A stretch of DNA of 64,000 bases from Butyrivibrio sp. WCD3002 (GCF_000424265.1 NZ_AUJO01000001.1:682001-746000), one strand, 5' to 3'; positions 34,977 through 44,351 are shown, counted from the first letter of the stretch. A program made the numbers and translations. Notes: generated by a model from the letters alone, not told the origin.

Positions 34977-35993
34977 ATGAAAAAAGAACTCAAAACCTTG
35001 TCACGTTTAGTTTTATCCGTGGCAGCATTTTTACTTGTGTTTGGCTTCAATGTAAGCTCTGCTAAAGCAGCAAGTGTAAGGCAGATAGCTCAGACACAGA
35101 ACTCAGTAACTATTGAATGGGATCAGCCATACGTGGGATCAAGCTACAAGATGACTTCTTTATATCTTGGTTATGCAGAAGATTTTTCTACTGCACTGGC
35201 TAACGCAAAGGCAAAGCAGGTTCCGTTGGCAGTTGGCTCATCAAGCTACACATTTTATGGTCTTAAGCCCGGAACAGAATATGAAGTAAAGATTTCATAT
35301 GATTACATGAACAAAAAGGGCTCACCTGTTTATTCTTCAGGTGTTGGTACCATTACAATAAAGACTACTCCCGGTCAGGTTACAGGTCTTAACCAGATTC
35401 GTTGGTATCGTTTCATCCACAATCTTGAAATAGGTTGGGACAGACAGACAGCTGCTGATGGTTATGAGTACTTATTCCAGACACACAAAGGCAAGACAAT
35501 CGATTCTGGTGTAACTTCAGGAACAGGTTTCTCAGAGCCCGTAAAGAACTATGTTGTTTATAAGGCTCAGGTTCGTGCATACTCTACAATAAATGGTCAG
35601 ACATATTATGGTGACTGGAGCCCTACCGCTTACTTCTTCACACAGCCTTCAAAGGGTGCTAACGATGCTGTAGTTGGTGCTAAGCTTAGCGGTTCAAAGC
35701 TTTCAGTTTCATGGAAGAAGATGGATGGTGTTAGCGGATATAACGTATTTGTATCAGATAAAGCTAAGAGCGGTTATAAGAAGGTTAAGAGCGTAGGAGC
35801 AAACAAGACTAAGGTTTCTGTAAGCAAGTATGGTAAGAAGAAGTTCAAAGGCAACAAGACATATTACGTCTATGTTCAGGCATATAAGAAGGTAAATGGT
35901 CAGACCTTCACTACAGGTGTTAACTACATAACTGTTCTTAAGAAGAACCGTACATCATATATTTACTCTGATTCAAACGGTCAGTACGAATAA
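34977..35993 (+). CDS. Secreted protein with three Fn3-like domains
   Basis: The 338-residue protein has a signal peptide (cleavage after AKA near residue 31). Three fibronectin type III-like modules follow: about 34-130 (SVTIEWDQP and LKPGTEYEVKISY), 133-224 (LEIGWDRQTAADGYEYLFQ and VYKAQVRAYS), and 229-325 (LSVSWKKMDGVSGYNVFVS and YYVYVQAYKKVNGQTF). The last module resembles the C-terminal domain of the 26.4 kb surface protein. No membrane anchor is visible. The ATG follows TGGAGGAAATGGGG. Probably a cell-surface or released binding protein; the ligand is unknown. Terminator directly downstream. Confidence 0.82.
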   Translation: MKKELKTLSRLVLSVAAFLLVFGFNVSSAKAASVRQIAQTQNSVTIEWDQPYVGSSYKMTSLYLGYAEDFSTALANAKAKQVPLAVGSSSYTFYGLKPGTEYEVKISYDYMNKKGSPVYSSGVGTITIKTTPGQVTGLNQIRWYRFIHNLEIGWDRQTAADGYEYLFQTHKGKTIDSGVTSGTGFSEPVKNYVVYKAQVRAYSTINGQTYYGDWSPTAYFFTQPSKGANDAVVGAKLSGSKLSVSWKKMDGVSGYNVFVSDKAKSGYKKVKSVGANKTKVSVSKYGKKKFKGNKTYYVYVQAYKKVNGQTFTTGVNYITVLKKNRTSYIYSDSNGQYE

Positions 35994-36005
35994 TTAGTAC
36001 AACAA

Positions 36006-36040
36006 AGCCGCCCGGATGAAAATCATCCGGGCGGTTTTTT
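36006..36040 (+). terminator. Terminator after the Fn3-type gene
   Basis: Near-perfect stem AGCCGCCCGGATGA/TCATCCGGGCGGTT followed by T6. Confidence 0.9.
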
Positions 36041-36205
36041 AATGCCAAAATATACTTAACAAGATCATTACCAGAATCTTGAATTGTAATCCTACCCTTT
36101 TCTTATATAAATATAGGATTATTAGATATTTAATCTGGATTTTATATGATATTAAGAACTCTATAGGATAATAGAAGTAAGTACTATTCTATGAGGAGGT
36201 ATCTT

Positions 36206-38116
36206 ATGAGTAAAAGGGTGATTAAAAAAGTAATATCTATGGTAACCGCGCTTACACTTGCTTCAGGAATTAGCGGAAACATTATCCCGCTCCAATCAGA
36301 TATTGTAGCTAAGGCAGAATCCATTGTGCCTGCCATAAGTGAATATGCTACTGCTGAACAGATGATGAGTGACAGCTTTTCATTGAATGAAGCTTCAAAG
36401 GTAAAAAGAGTTGTATTCGGTGGTCCCATCAATCCTTCACTGGAAAGAAATAAAACTATCTGGGCTATTGCCGGTACGGATAAGGGAATTGCAAAGAAAA
36501 ATATCGTTATGCTCACAGCAAAAGGAAATTTCGGTGATCCGAGCATGAATTATACATATCCATTCGAGGATAATGTTTTGAAAGAAAACTCCAGTGTTCA
36601 ATCAGGGTATCAGACGTGCTTTAACAATGATCCTGACAGAAATCGCAGACTTATGAGCTGCACCACAGCAGGACCTGTTCAGAAGGTTCTGGCTTCCCAT
36701 TATGGTGCAAGTGATCTGCGAAACTATTTCGTAAAACTGGCAAGTGATCTGAATTATTTTACTGCCGATGAGCAACAGCTGATGATTCCTGTTACGGTTA
36801 CGACCAGGGATGTGTATAACAATTGCAATTATACTACTACAGATAAGCTGTATGCACCTACAGTTGGTGAAAACCTGGCAGGCACAAGCAGATCGAGATT
36901 AACAAAATTTTATGTAGGTACACATGACGATATTGAATGCGATATTGTAGAAGAAAAGGCAAAGTCCGGTAACACAGTTTATGGTGCTTACAACGATTTT
37001 TATACAAGAACAAGCGGTTATTTCCTTTCTTCCGTAAAAGGCGGCGGAGATACGGTATGGGCAGGCAATGATTACGGTTTTGAAAGTGAAGGAACAAATA
37101 AAGGTCGTGTAGATATGCCTTATGCAGGTAGTACAAACACAAATGCTATGCGCCCTACCCCAGTACTTACTCTCGATGCAAGAGCTCTTTTATTTGGTTC
37201 AGTAGCAAGGTGTGATGGAGGCACAGCTGCTGGCAATGGTTATACAATCGATGACCGCTTTTATCCTTTTACCTTGAGATTTTATGACAACAGTAAGATT
37301 GCCAGCAAATTCACATATACTTCCAATAAAGTAACCATGACAAAGGGTGCTGATTCAGGAAATACTTCACTTTATATTCAGGGAAAATCAGGAAACACTG
37401 TTTGGTATTATTCAGTATCCGTTAAAAATGCCGAGATAACCGCAGAAGAAGTAATGACTAAGGTAAATGCTGCGGAGGATGGTATCCTTACTGCTCCCCC
37501 ATCATTTACTAATTGTAAGCTGTGGCTTGAGACGACAAATATATCAAACCACATCACATATGCAAAGTATGCCGAAGGAACAAGTTATCCCAAAGACATC
37601 CACAATTTGTCGGATGTCTTTAAAAACGATTCAGAAAATGACAGCGCTCAGGAAACTATACCGGCAAAAGATGCAGGTACCGTAATAACAGGAGCTTCTT
37701 CACAGTTTGTTGTAACAGATGCTGATTCAGTCAAATACAAGGCTTCAACAAATAAAAAAGCAACTAAGATTACTGTGCCTGATGAGGTTACAGATGAAAA
37801 CGGACATGTTTACAAGGTAACAGCTATTGATAAGAATGCCTTTAAGAATTCAAAGAAGGCAAAATCCATTGTCACCGGTAAATATGTTGTACGGATATAT
37901 AAGGGTGCATTTAAGGGATGCAAGAATGTTAAGACGATAACCCTGAACGCCAATACTTTGAAAACTATCGACAAAGGCGCCTTCAGTGGTCTTAATGGAG
38001 TGACATTTATCATTAAAGCAAAGGATAAAAAGACCGCACAGGCTCTGTTTAAGAAGATTACAGGTAAGGGCGGAGCCAAGAATGCAAAGATGAAATTTAA
38101 GAAGTCGAAGACGTGA
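36206..38116 (+). CDS. Secreted protein with a DUF6273-like domain and BspA-type leucine-rich repeats
   Basis: The 636-residue protein has a signal peptide (cleavage near VAKAE around residue 37). Residues 60-380 resemble the DUF6273-type domain: the FGG...IWAIAGTDKG start, DLRNYFVKLASDLNYFTADE, and TTDKLYAPTVGE. From about 540 there are leucine-rich repeats of the BspA/LRR_5 kind, such as VTAIDKNAFKNSKKAKSIV and IYKGAFKGCKNVKTITL, followed by a Lys-rich tail. The ATG at 36206 has GAGGAGG six bases upstream; an in-frame ATG at 36191 is itself part of that site. Function is unknown, probably surface recognition. Confidence 0.8.
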   Translation: MSKRVIKKVISMVTALTLASGISGNIIPLQSDIVAKAESIVPAISEYATAEQMMSDSFSLNEASKVKRVVFGGPINPSLERNKTIWAIAGTDKGIAKKNIVMLTAKGNFGDPSMNYTYPFEDNVLKENSSVQSGYQTCFNNDPDRNRRLMSCTTAGPVQKVLASHYGASDLRNYFVKLASDLNYFTADEQQLMIPVTVTTRDVYNNCNYTTTDKLYAPTVGENLAGTSRSRLTKFYVGTHDDIECDIVEEKAKSGNTVYGAYNDFYTRTSGYFLSSVKGGGDTVWAGNDYGFESEGTNKGRVDMPYAGSTNTNAMRPTPVLTLDARALLFGSVARCDGGTAAGNGYTIDDRFYPFTLRFYDNSKIASKFTYTSNKVTMTKGADSGNTSLYIQGKSGNTVWYYSVSVKNAEITAEEVMTKVNAAEDGILTAPPSFTNCKLWLETTNISNHITYAKYAEGTSYPKDIHNLSDVFKNDSENDSAQETIPAKDAGTVITGASSQFVVTDADSVKYKASTNKKATKITVPDEVTDENGHVYKVTAIDKNAFKNSKKAKSIVTGKYVVRIYKGAFKGCKNVKTITLNANTLKTIDKGAFSGLNGVTFIIKAKDKKTAQALFKKITGKGGAKNAKMKFKKSKT

Positions 38117-38137
38117 TAATCTTCAAAATAAGATAAA

Positions 38138-38173
38138 AAAACTGCCACCACGAATCACCGTGGTGGCAGTTTT
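38138..38173. terminator. Bidirectional terminator between convergent secreted-protein genes
   Basis: AAACTGCCACCACG pairs perfectly with CGTGGTGGCAGTTT and is flanked by A and T runs on either side. Confidence 0.9.
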
Positions 38174-38204
38174 ATATTTTTAATCAATAACTATTTAATG
38201 GAAA

Positions 38205-38879
38205 TTACTGAACCTTTACAGCTACGATGTTCTGCTTCTTTCCACCGAATCCGGCCTGCTTGAAAGTGATATTTCCGTACCTATACTGGATTGACTTAGA
38301 GCTTGTAGGCTGTCCGTTCTTAAGTCCTGCGATTCCTACATAAACATCTGTCTCATAAGCAGGTACTACAAGATAAAAACTGTATTTTCTTGTTCTGGGA
38401 TAGTTGAAGGTATCACGATATCTTAAATATCCTCTTGAATAATTTGAAGTCTTCTTGTAAGTACCGGAATCTATGCACTGGTAATAATCTTGAGAAATAG
38501 CAGCTTTTGTACCGGTAATATCGTTACCCTTACTGTCTGTAAGAACTAAAGCTGTTGAATACCAATTGCTGAAATACTTCTTTCTGTACTCCATGCTAAG
38601 ACCATTCGCTTCTGCCTGAGTAATCTTTGTATTTTTAACAGTGATAGCAACATGGTAAACATTGAGTCCTCTACTCTGTCCAACATAAGACATTTCGTTG
38701 AATGTTACCTTTGCTGTATGCTTGCCTGCACCCTTATAGAGCTTAGTCTGTACATTCTTAGACTTGCCCGGACTTACTACAGTGATCTTAGATGCTGCCT
38801 CTGCTGTCTGTGGCACACATGTTAATGCAAGTGCAAGTGCAAGAAACATGGCAACCATTGTTTTTAATGCTTTTTTCAT
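38205..38879 (-). CDS. Small secreted protein of unknown function
   Basis: The 224-residue product has a signal peptide (MKKALKTMVAMFLALALALT, cleavage after AEA). The mature part is basic and rich in Tyr, Lys, Ser and Thr, with probable beta structure, for example NVYHVAITVKNTKITQAEAN and YSFYLVVPAYETDVYVGIAG. The order looks like an Ig-like or DUF4352-type fold, but I cannot assign it. GAGGG precedes the ATG. It faces the BspA-type gene across a shared terminator. Confidence 0.7.
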   Translation of the reverse strand: MKKALKTMVAMFLALALALTCVPQTAEAASKITVVSPGKSKNVQTKLYKGAGKHTAKVTFNEMSYVGQSRGLNVYHVAITVKNTKITQAEANGLSMEYRKKYFSNWYSTALVLTDSKGNDITGTKAAISQDYYQCIDSGTYKKTSNYSRGYLRYRDTFNYPRTRKYSFYLVVPAYETDVYVGIAGLKNGQPTSSKSIQYRYGNITFKQAGFGGKKQNIVAVKVQ

Positions 38880-39035
38880 TTTTCCCTCTTTCCGAAATCC
38901 TCAATCCCATTTAACAAGCCCCTCTACCTTGTACAACGAAGGGATTTCTTTTGAAAATAATTCATAACGTAAAATATTCTATCATAATTTGTGTCGTATG
39001 TGTGAACAAATTATTCATTTTTTCTTAATAAAAGA

Positions 39036-39076
39036 AACCGGTATTCAAAAGTTTCTTTTAACAATTGAATACCGGC
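39036..39076 (-). terminator. Terminator after folT
   Basis: CCGGTATTCAA pairs with TTGAATACCGG (39038-39048 with 39065-39075) and is followed by TTTCTTTTATT on the minus strand. Confidence 0.8.
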
Positions 39077-39081
39077 AAACA

Positions 39082-39660
39082 TTAACGAAACATTGGTCTT
39101 ATAGTTTTGTCTATTGCCTTTAACATAACAAAGGTAATAAATGTATCGATCGGAAGCATTACTGAATTTGAAATTATTCTTCCGGGAAGCATTGCAAGCA
39201 GTGCCTGTCCATATAAAAGCTTGAGCCATATGGAATTAAGGCAGATATTAACGAATACCTTCACGATAAGCTGTGCCACAAGCACTCTTACAATAGTGAT
39301 ATTCTTCTTATAGAAGGCATATCCATAAATGATTCCGCCAAGGGCTGCACTGATTGTAAAGCCCGGGAAGAAATCACCTGTAGGCTTAAGAAACCACTTT
39401 ATAACATCGAGAGCTGCTCCGAAAATAGCTCCTACCGCAGGTCCGAATAGATAATCAACAACCTGATTGGGGAGTCCTGAAAAACCAATCCTGATGTAAT
39501 TACCGATGTTGAAGGTTGCAACATAACCAAGGATAATGGCAATTGCCGCAAGCATTCCGCAAAATGTAACATTTCTAAGATGCTTAAATTCCTTAAGTGA
39601 TGCGATCCATCTGTTTACGGTGACTTCGTTTGTTTCTGTTGATAGATAATTTTGTGACAT
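39082..39660 (-). CDS. folT: ECF transporter substrate-binding subunit FolT (folate)
   Basis: Membrane S-component that binds folate and works with shared ECF ATPases encoded elsewhere. The 192-residue protein has five or six hydrophobic segments, such as VTFCGMLAAIAIILGYVATF, GPAVGAIFGAALDVIKWFL and ISAALGGIIYGYAF, and the family motif RIGFSGLPNQVVDYLFGP. The ATG at 39660 follows AAAGGAGGTG; a longer frame would start inside the leader. A tetrahydrofolate riboswitch upstream confirms folate as substrate. Confidence 0.93.
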   Translation of the reverse strand: MSQNYLSTETNEVTVNRWIASLKEFKHLRNVTFCGMLAAIAIILGYVATFNIGNYIRIGFSGLPNQVVDYLFGPAVGAIFGAALDVIKWFLKPTGDFFPGFTISAALGGIIYGYAFYKKNITIVRVLVAQLIVKVFVNICLNSIWLKLLYGQALLAMLPGRIISNSVMLPIDTFITFVMLKAIDKTIRPMFR

Positions 39661-39662
39661 AA

Positions 39663-39713
39663 AAACACCTCCTTTGCAGACACGCATTCTGCACAAGGAG
39701 GTGCTAATAAGCA
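39663..39713 (-). promoter_or_regulatory. RBS-sequestering hairpin of the folT leader
   Basis: GCACCTCCTT pairs with the folT ribosome site AAGGAGGTG, enclosing about 19 bases, and a T5 run follows up to the ATG. An alternative small hairpin, GTGCTTATTAGCAC, uses part of the same arm. The element can therefore block translation, cause termination, or be released by the riboswitch. Confidence 0.7.
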
Positions 39714-39723
39714 CATTCTATAT

Positions 39724-39820
39724 GCAGCAGCGGGATGCGAACCTGACACCGCGGTTTCCCTTCGTCCATCTGTCAACTCCCTGTACAGACAGCACTTAAC
39801 GCGTCAAATTCTACTCTGCT
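39724..39820 (-). ncRNA. Tetrahydrofolate (THF) riboswitch
   Basis: The minus strand reads GCGTTAAGTG near the 5' end, then ACGAAGGGAAACCGCGG, then GGTTCGCATCC. These are the conserved THF aptamer blocks in order, with the ends paired (GCAG with CTGC). Its length of 97 bases is typical. It precedes folT, the usual target, and should switch it off when folate is sufficient. Confidence 0.9.
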
Positions 39821-39844
39821 AATAATTTATTTAGTTTCTAACTC

Positions 39845-39872
39845 ATTATATCAACAAAGCTGCATACGTCAA
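39845..39872 (-). promoter_or_regulatory. Promoter of the THF riboswitch-folT unit
   Basis: TTGACG (39867-39872), 16-base spacer, perfect TATAAT (39845-39850), directly after the gpsA stop. folT is therefore independent of gpsA. Confidence 0.7.
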
Positions 39873-39880
39873 CAATTTTT

Positions 39881-40903
39881 TTACCATTCCTGTAATTCGT
39901 TTTCTGCCTTTTTCTCGCGAAGCATAAGCTCCTTAACAGCTTCCTTTGGCTCTTTGCCATTAAATAGCACTTCATTAATCTGCTCAACGATGGGCATTTC
40001 AACTTCGTATTTTTTAGCAAGCTCAAGCGCTGCCTGAGCACTGTTGATACCTTCGACTACCATCTTAACTTCCGCAGTAGCTTCTGCAGCTGTCTTACCC
40101 TGACCGATAAGAATACCTGCTCTTCTGTTTCTTGAATGCATTGAAGCACAGGTTACTATAAGATCGCCCATCCCGGAAAGTCCTGAGAAGGTCTCGTAAT
40201 CTCCTCCCATGGCAGCACCGAGTCTGGACATTTCTGCTATTCCTCTTGTAATAAGTGCAGCCTTGGCATTATCCCCATAGCCAAGACCATCTGCGATACC
40301 TGCAGCCAGTGCTATCACATTCTTAAGAGCAGCGCCTATCTCAATACCAAGCATATCAGGGCTTATATAAACTCTAAACTCCTCAGCCATAAACACATTC
40401 TGTACTTCTCTTGCACTTTCTTTGGAAAAAGCACCGACAACAATGGTAGTAGGTAAACCCTTTCCTACCTCTTCAGCATGGGAAGGGCCTGACAGAACCG
40501 CAACTTCGCAGCCCGGAAGCTCATCCAGTATTACATCGGACATAAGCATAAGAGTATCTTTCTCAATACCCTTTGAGCAGTTCACGATGATTCTATTTTC
40601 CTCTCCCTCAGCAAGGTATGGCCTCATTTTAACGCATACCTCCCTAATGGCAACGGAAGGCACAGTGACAACTATCATCGCTGCGTCTTTGAGTGCCTCT
40701 TCCATATTGGAAGTAATTTTTATCTCCTTATCAAGAATTACTCCGGGAAGCTTATCCTTATCTTCCCTTTCAATCCTAAGTTTGCCAGCAGCTTCTTCCC
40801 TTCTGGCCCAAAGAGTTACTTTAAAGCCATTTTTATGAAGTCTCCAGGCAAGGGCTATTCCCCAGCTTCCTGAACCAATAACTGCTACTTTTTTTGAGTC
40901 CAC
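39881..40903 (-). CDS. gpsA: Glycerol-3-phosphate dehydrogenase [NAD(P)+]
   Basis: Makes sn-glycerol 3-phosphate from dihydroxyacetone phosphate for phospholipid synthesis. The 340-residue enzyme has the dinucleotide loop VIGSGSWGIALAWRL, CSKGIEKDT, the VLSGPSHAEEVGKGLPT signature, the active-site Lys in EIGAALKNVIALAAG, and SRLGAAMGG near the C-terminal domain. The ATG at 40903 is 18 bases after plsY, whose product uses glycerol 3-phosphate, so the two steps are co-transcribed. Confidence 0.96.
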   Translation of the reverse strand: MDSKKVAVIGSGSWGIALAWRLHKNGFKVTLWARREEAAGKLRIEREDKDKLPGVILDKEIKITSNMEEALKDAAMIVVTVPSVAIREVCVKMRPYLAEGEENRIIVNCSKGIEKDTLMLMSDVILDELPGCEVAVLSGPSHAEEVGKGLPTTIVVGAFSKESAREVQNVFMAEEFRVYISPDMLGIEIGAALKNVIALAAGIADGLGYGDNAKAALITRGIAEMSRLGAAMGGDYETFSGLSGMGDLIVTCASMHSRNRRAGILIGQGKTAAEATAEVKMVVEGINSAQAALELAKKYEVEMPIVEQINEVLFNGKEPKEAVKELMLREKKAENELQEW

Positions 40904-40921
40904 TTTTCTCTCCTCGTAAGA

Positions 40922-41587
40922 TTATTCTGTTTTATTTTTCTTGAAAATATAGGTTTTTCTCTCGCAGTGCTGCAAAAGTCTCTTGATGTTAGCTCTATGC
41001 TGATAAAATGCCAAAGCTGTCATCAAAAATGCAATAATATACATTTCTATAAGATAGTTCTGCGGCATTGCTAAAAAGCCAAGCTGTCCCATAACTACCA
41101 GTTCAATAAAGAAGCCTGCATATAATATCAAAGAACCCAAAGAGACATAGTGTGTAATGTTAAAGGGAACAAGGAATGCCAAAAGTCCCACAATAACATA
41201 CTTCCATCCAAAGGCAATTATATTACCTGCCGTGCATGCAATTCCTTTTCCTCCCTTAAACTTAAGATAGAAAGGAAAGTCATGTCCCAAAACGGCTCCG
41301 CAGGCTGTATAAATCATAAGAAGATACTTCATATCGTTAAAGCTCTCTCCCAGAAGCATGGGCCCAACAAAGAGCTGCACCAGCTTAACTGCAAGATAGC
41401 ATTTTAACATATCGCCAAAAAGTACCGTAAATCCGGCCTTGGCCCCCATAACTCTCAGAGTATTTGTGGTACCGGCATTGCCGCTTCCCACATTTCTGAT
41501 ATCAACTCCTTTAAGTCTGCAATACAAAACGGCTGTCTGGAACATACCAAAAACATATCCTATCAACAGACAAAGCACTCTGATCAC
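40922..41587 (-). CDS. plsY: Glycerol-3-phosphate acyltransferase PlsY
   Basis: Transfers the acyl group of acyl-phosphate to glycerol 3-phosphate in the membrane. The 221-residue protein has the three PlsY motifs: RNVGSGNAGTTNTLRVMG, GHDFPFYLKFKGGKGIACTAG, and the later loop between membrane helices. Five or more hydrophobic segments are visible. It lies between der and gpsA with short gaps, so all three are probably one transcript. Confidence 0.95.
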   Translation of the reverse strand: MIRVLCLLIGYVFGMFQTAVLYCRLKGVDIRNVGSGNAGTTNTLRVMGAKAGFTVLFGDMLKCYLAVKLVQLFVGPMLLGESFNDMKYLLMIYTACGAVLGHDFPFYLKFKGGKGIACTAGNIIAFGWKYVIVGLLAFLVPFNITHYVSLGSLILYAGFFIELVVMGQLGFLAMPQNYLIEMYIIAFLMTALAFYQHRANIKRLLQHCERKTYIFKKNKTE

Positions 41588-41610
41588 TTATTTTTCCTCC
41601 CCCAAACTTT

Positions 41611-42939
41611 TTACTTTTCGTTATTACGCTCTCTTATAATGAATTTAAGAGGCGTTCCCTTAAAGCTAAATGATGCGCGAATCTGATTTTCAATATATCT
41701 GGTATATGAAAAATGCATCAGTTTCTTATCATTTACGAAAATTACAAAGGTCGGCGGCTTAACTGCGGCCTGAGTAATGTAGTAGAGCTTAAGCATCTTG
41801 CCCTTATCTGACGGTGGCTGCTGCATAACAACTGCCTGCATCATGATCTCGTTAAGTACGCCGGTAGCCACACGCATAGCGTGATTTTCGCTGACCATAT
41901 CTATCATATCATATAACTTAACAAGTCGCTGACCGGTCTCTGCAGATATGAATATAAGCTCTGCATACTGCATGAAGGATAAGGTATTTCTGATATCCTT
42001 GGTGAATTCATTCACCGTCTTGTTATCCTTCTCAATAAGATCCCACTTGTTGACAGCGATGATAACAGCTTTTCCTCTGTCATGGGCGATACCTGCAATC
42101 TTGGCATCCTGCTCTGTAACACCCTCATCAGCATTGATAACTATGATGGCTACATCTGCTCTCTCAACTGCCGTTACAGTTCTGAGAATCATGTATTCCT
42201 CGAGCTTCTCCTTGACCTTATTCTTTCTTCTGAGTCCTGCAGTATCGATAAAGGTATATTTCTTACCGTTATATTTTATTTCTGTATCGATGGCATCTCT
42301 TGTGGTACCTGCAACATCAGATACGATAAGTCTGTTCTCGCCGCAAAGCTTATTGATAATTGAGCTTTTACCTACATTTGGCTTACCTATTACGGCTACT
42401 CTTACCGAATCATCCTCTTCCTCTTCGCTGCCTTTGGAGCTGAAGTTCTTTACAACCTCCTCAAGAAGGTCACCGATTCCCTGCTTGTTGGTTGCACTTA
42501 TCGGAAAAGGATCGCCAAGACCAAGATTATAGAACTCGTAAACATCAAGGCTGTCTCTCTTAAAGCTGTCAACCTTATTTACACAAAGCACGATGGGCTT
42601 AGCTGATTTTCTGAGCATATCAGCAACCTGAGAATCCGCATCGGTAAGTCCCTGCTTAACATCACACATGAAAATGATGACATCGGCAGTTTCAATTGCG
42701 ATCTCAGCCTGATCTCTCATCTGCGCAAGAATCGTATCATTGGAATCCGGCTCAATACCGCCGGTATCAACCAATGTAAAATTCCAGTCAAGCCACTCAA
42801 CATCTATATAAATTCTGTCTCTGGTAACACCGGGCGTATCCTCAACGATAGAGATATTCTTACCGGCTACCGCATTGAAAAATGTACTTTTTCCGACATT
42901 TGGTCGTCCAACGACCGCTACTATATTTTTTCTTTTCAT
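41611..42939 (-). CDS. der: Double GTPase Der (EngA)
   Basis: Essential for 50S ribosome maturation. The 442-residue protein carries two G domains: GRPNVGKSTFFN with DTGG and NKVD, then GKPNVGKSSIINK with DTAG and NKWD near residue 290. A C-terminal KH-like domain ends in FSFKGTPLKFIIRERN. ATG at 42939 lies 19 bases after the DUF512 gene. Order DUF512-der-plsY-gpsA is conserved in many clostridia. Confidence 0.97.
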   Translation of the reverse strand: MKRKNIVAVVGRPNVGKSTFFNAVAGKNISIVEDTPGVTRDRIYIDVEWLDWNFTLVDTGGIEPDSNDTILAQMRDQAEIAIETADVIIFMCDVKQGLTDADSQVADMLRKSAKPIVLCVNKVDSFKRDSLDVYEFYNLGLGDPFPISATNKQGIGDLLEEVVKNFSSKGSEEEEDDSVRVAVIGKPNVGKSSIINKLCGENRLIVSDVAGTTRDAIDTEIKYNGKKYTFIDTAGLRRKNKVKEKLEEYMILRTVTAVERADVAIIVINADEGVTEQDAKIAGIAHDRGKAVIIAVNKWDLIEKDNKTVNEFTKDIRNTLSFMQYAELIFISAETGQRLVKLYDMIDMVSENHAMRVATGVLNEIMMQAVVMQQPPSDKGKMLKLYYITQAAVKPPTFVIFVNDKKLMHFSYTRYIENQIRASFSFKGTPLKFIIRERNNEK

Positions 42940-42957
42940 AAAATTACCATCCTGTAA

Positions 42958-44313
42958 TCAATTACTACCATCAAGGCCAAGAAGACCCAAAATAAAATCT
43001 TTTCCACCGCTCTTTAGAATATCGACTTTTATATTAAGCTCTCTCTCAATATCAGAGATATGAACATCATCCAGAAGATAATCTTCGCCTGCTCTAAGGA
43101 CATTCTGGGGCAAAAACAGTGTATCTCCAAGATCCTTACCCTTAAGCTGAGCTATTATATCCTGCCCCGTAAGAAGGCCTGTTACAGTGATCCTCTCACC
43201 AAAGAAATTATTGATAATTTCGTTAACATGAATTTCAAGCCCGGGAACTACCTCAGTAAGGCGCTTTGCCATTTCACAGATATAAGGATAAATAAGCCTT
43301 CCGCTGGCTGTGGAAACCTTTCTTTTAAAGCTCTTAGGATCAAAGTCCGTATAGGCACCGCTTTTAAGCTCATTAAGTGCCTCGTCAAATTCATCAAGAA
43401 GAAGACGTACCATTCCAACGCCGTTCTCAAGCTGTCCGTAGTCATCATATATGGCGGCTTCGGGAATCGGAAGCTCTGCGATCATATACCATTCATCGGA
43501 TGCATGCACAAAATGATCACCATATTCTTCAAATGCCTTATTTTGCCAATACTCGATCTCTTTTATAACCTCAAGAGCATCCTCTTTTTCAAAGGGCTCA
43601 AGGGGATACAATCCCTCTCTGAACTTAGAAAGTCCTACCGGTACGACTGAAACACTCTTAAGATTTGGTCTGTATTTATAGAGGTCAGAAAGAGATCTGT
43701 GAAGCTCTTCCTTATCATTAACGCCTTTGCAAAGAACAATCTGACCGTTAATCTCTATTCCGCTTCCTCCGGCCACAAGTCTGTCTACCTTTTTAAGTGC
43801 TTCACCTGCAAATCTGTTGTTTAGCATCTTGCAGCGAAGCTCAGGGTTTGTGGTTTGGAAGGATACATTTATCGGTGACAGATGATACTTAAGAATTCTG
43901 TCTATATCATGGTCACTCATATTTGTAAGTGTAACATAATTTCCCTGTAAAAAAGAAAGCCTTGCATCATCATCCTTAAAATACAAGGTTTCCCTCATTC
44001 CGGGAGGCATCTGGTCGATAAAGCAGAAAATACATTTATTACTGCAGGATCTGTAGTCATCCATTAGACCGTTGTCAAATTCTATTCCCAGGTCCTCATC
44101 ATAGTATTTCTCTACATCGATTTCCCATTCCTCGCCGTCAGGCTTTCTGATAAGAAGTACAAGCTCCTCATCCTGAACCATATATTGATAATCAAAAATA
44201 TCTTCAATCAAAGTGCCGTTTATGGAAATAAGTCTGTCACCGGGAGTAATATCCATCTCCTCGGCAATACTTCCCTTTAATACACTTTTGATAAGATGTC
44301 CGTTATTGTTCAT
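42958..44313 (-). CDS. PDZ/DUF512 radical-SAM-type protein
   Basis: A 451-residue cytoplasmic protein of unknown biochemical role. It starts with a PDZ-like domain (SIAEEMDITPGDRLISING). The cluster motif CSNKCIFCFIDQMP near residue 88 fits CxxxCxxC of radical-SAM enzymes. The rest matches the DUF512 pattern, including INVSFQTTNPELRCKMLNN and IVLCKGVNDKEEL. The stable neighbour is der, as in other Firmicutes, which suggests a conserved but uncharacterised function in ribosome or RNA modification. Confidence 0.85.
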   Translation of the reverse strand: MNNNGHLIKSVLKGSIAEEMDITPGDRLISINGTLIEDIFDYQYMVQDEELVLLIRKPDGEEWEIDVEKYYDEDLGIEFDNGLMDDYRSCSNKCIFCFIDQMPPGMRETLYFKDDDARLSFLQGNYVTLTNMSDHDIDRILKYHLSPINVSFQTTNPELRCKMLNNRFAGEALKKVDRLVAGGSGIEINGQIVLCKGVNDKEELHRSLSDLYKYRPNLKSVSVVPVGLSKFREGLYPLEPFEKEDALEVIKEIEYWQNKAFEEYGDHFVHASDEWYMIAELPIPEAAIYDDYGQLENGVGMVRLLLDEFDEALNELKSGAYTDFDPKSFKRKVSTASGRLIYPYICEMAKRLTEVVPGLEIHVNEIINNFFGERITVTGLLTGQDIIAQLKGKDLGDTLFLPQNVLRAGEDYLLDDVHISDIERELNIKVDILKSGGKDFILGLLGLDGSN

Positions 44314-44351
44314 ATATCATCCCTTCATCACACGATTATACATGAATTTTC

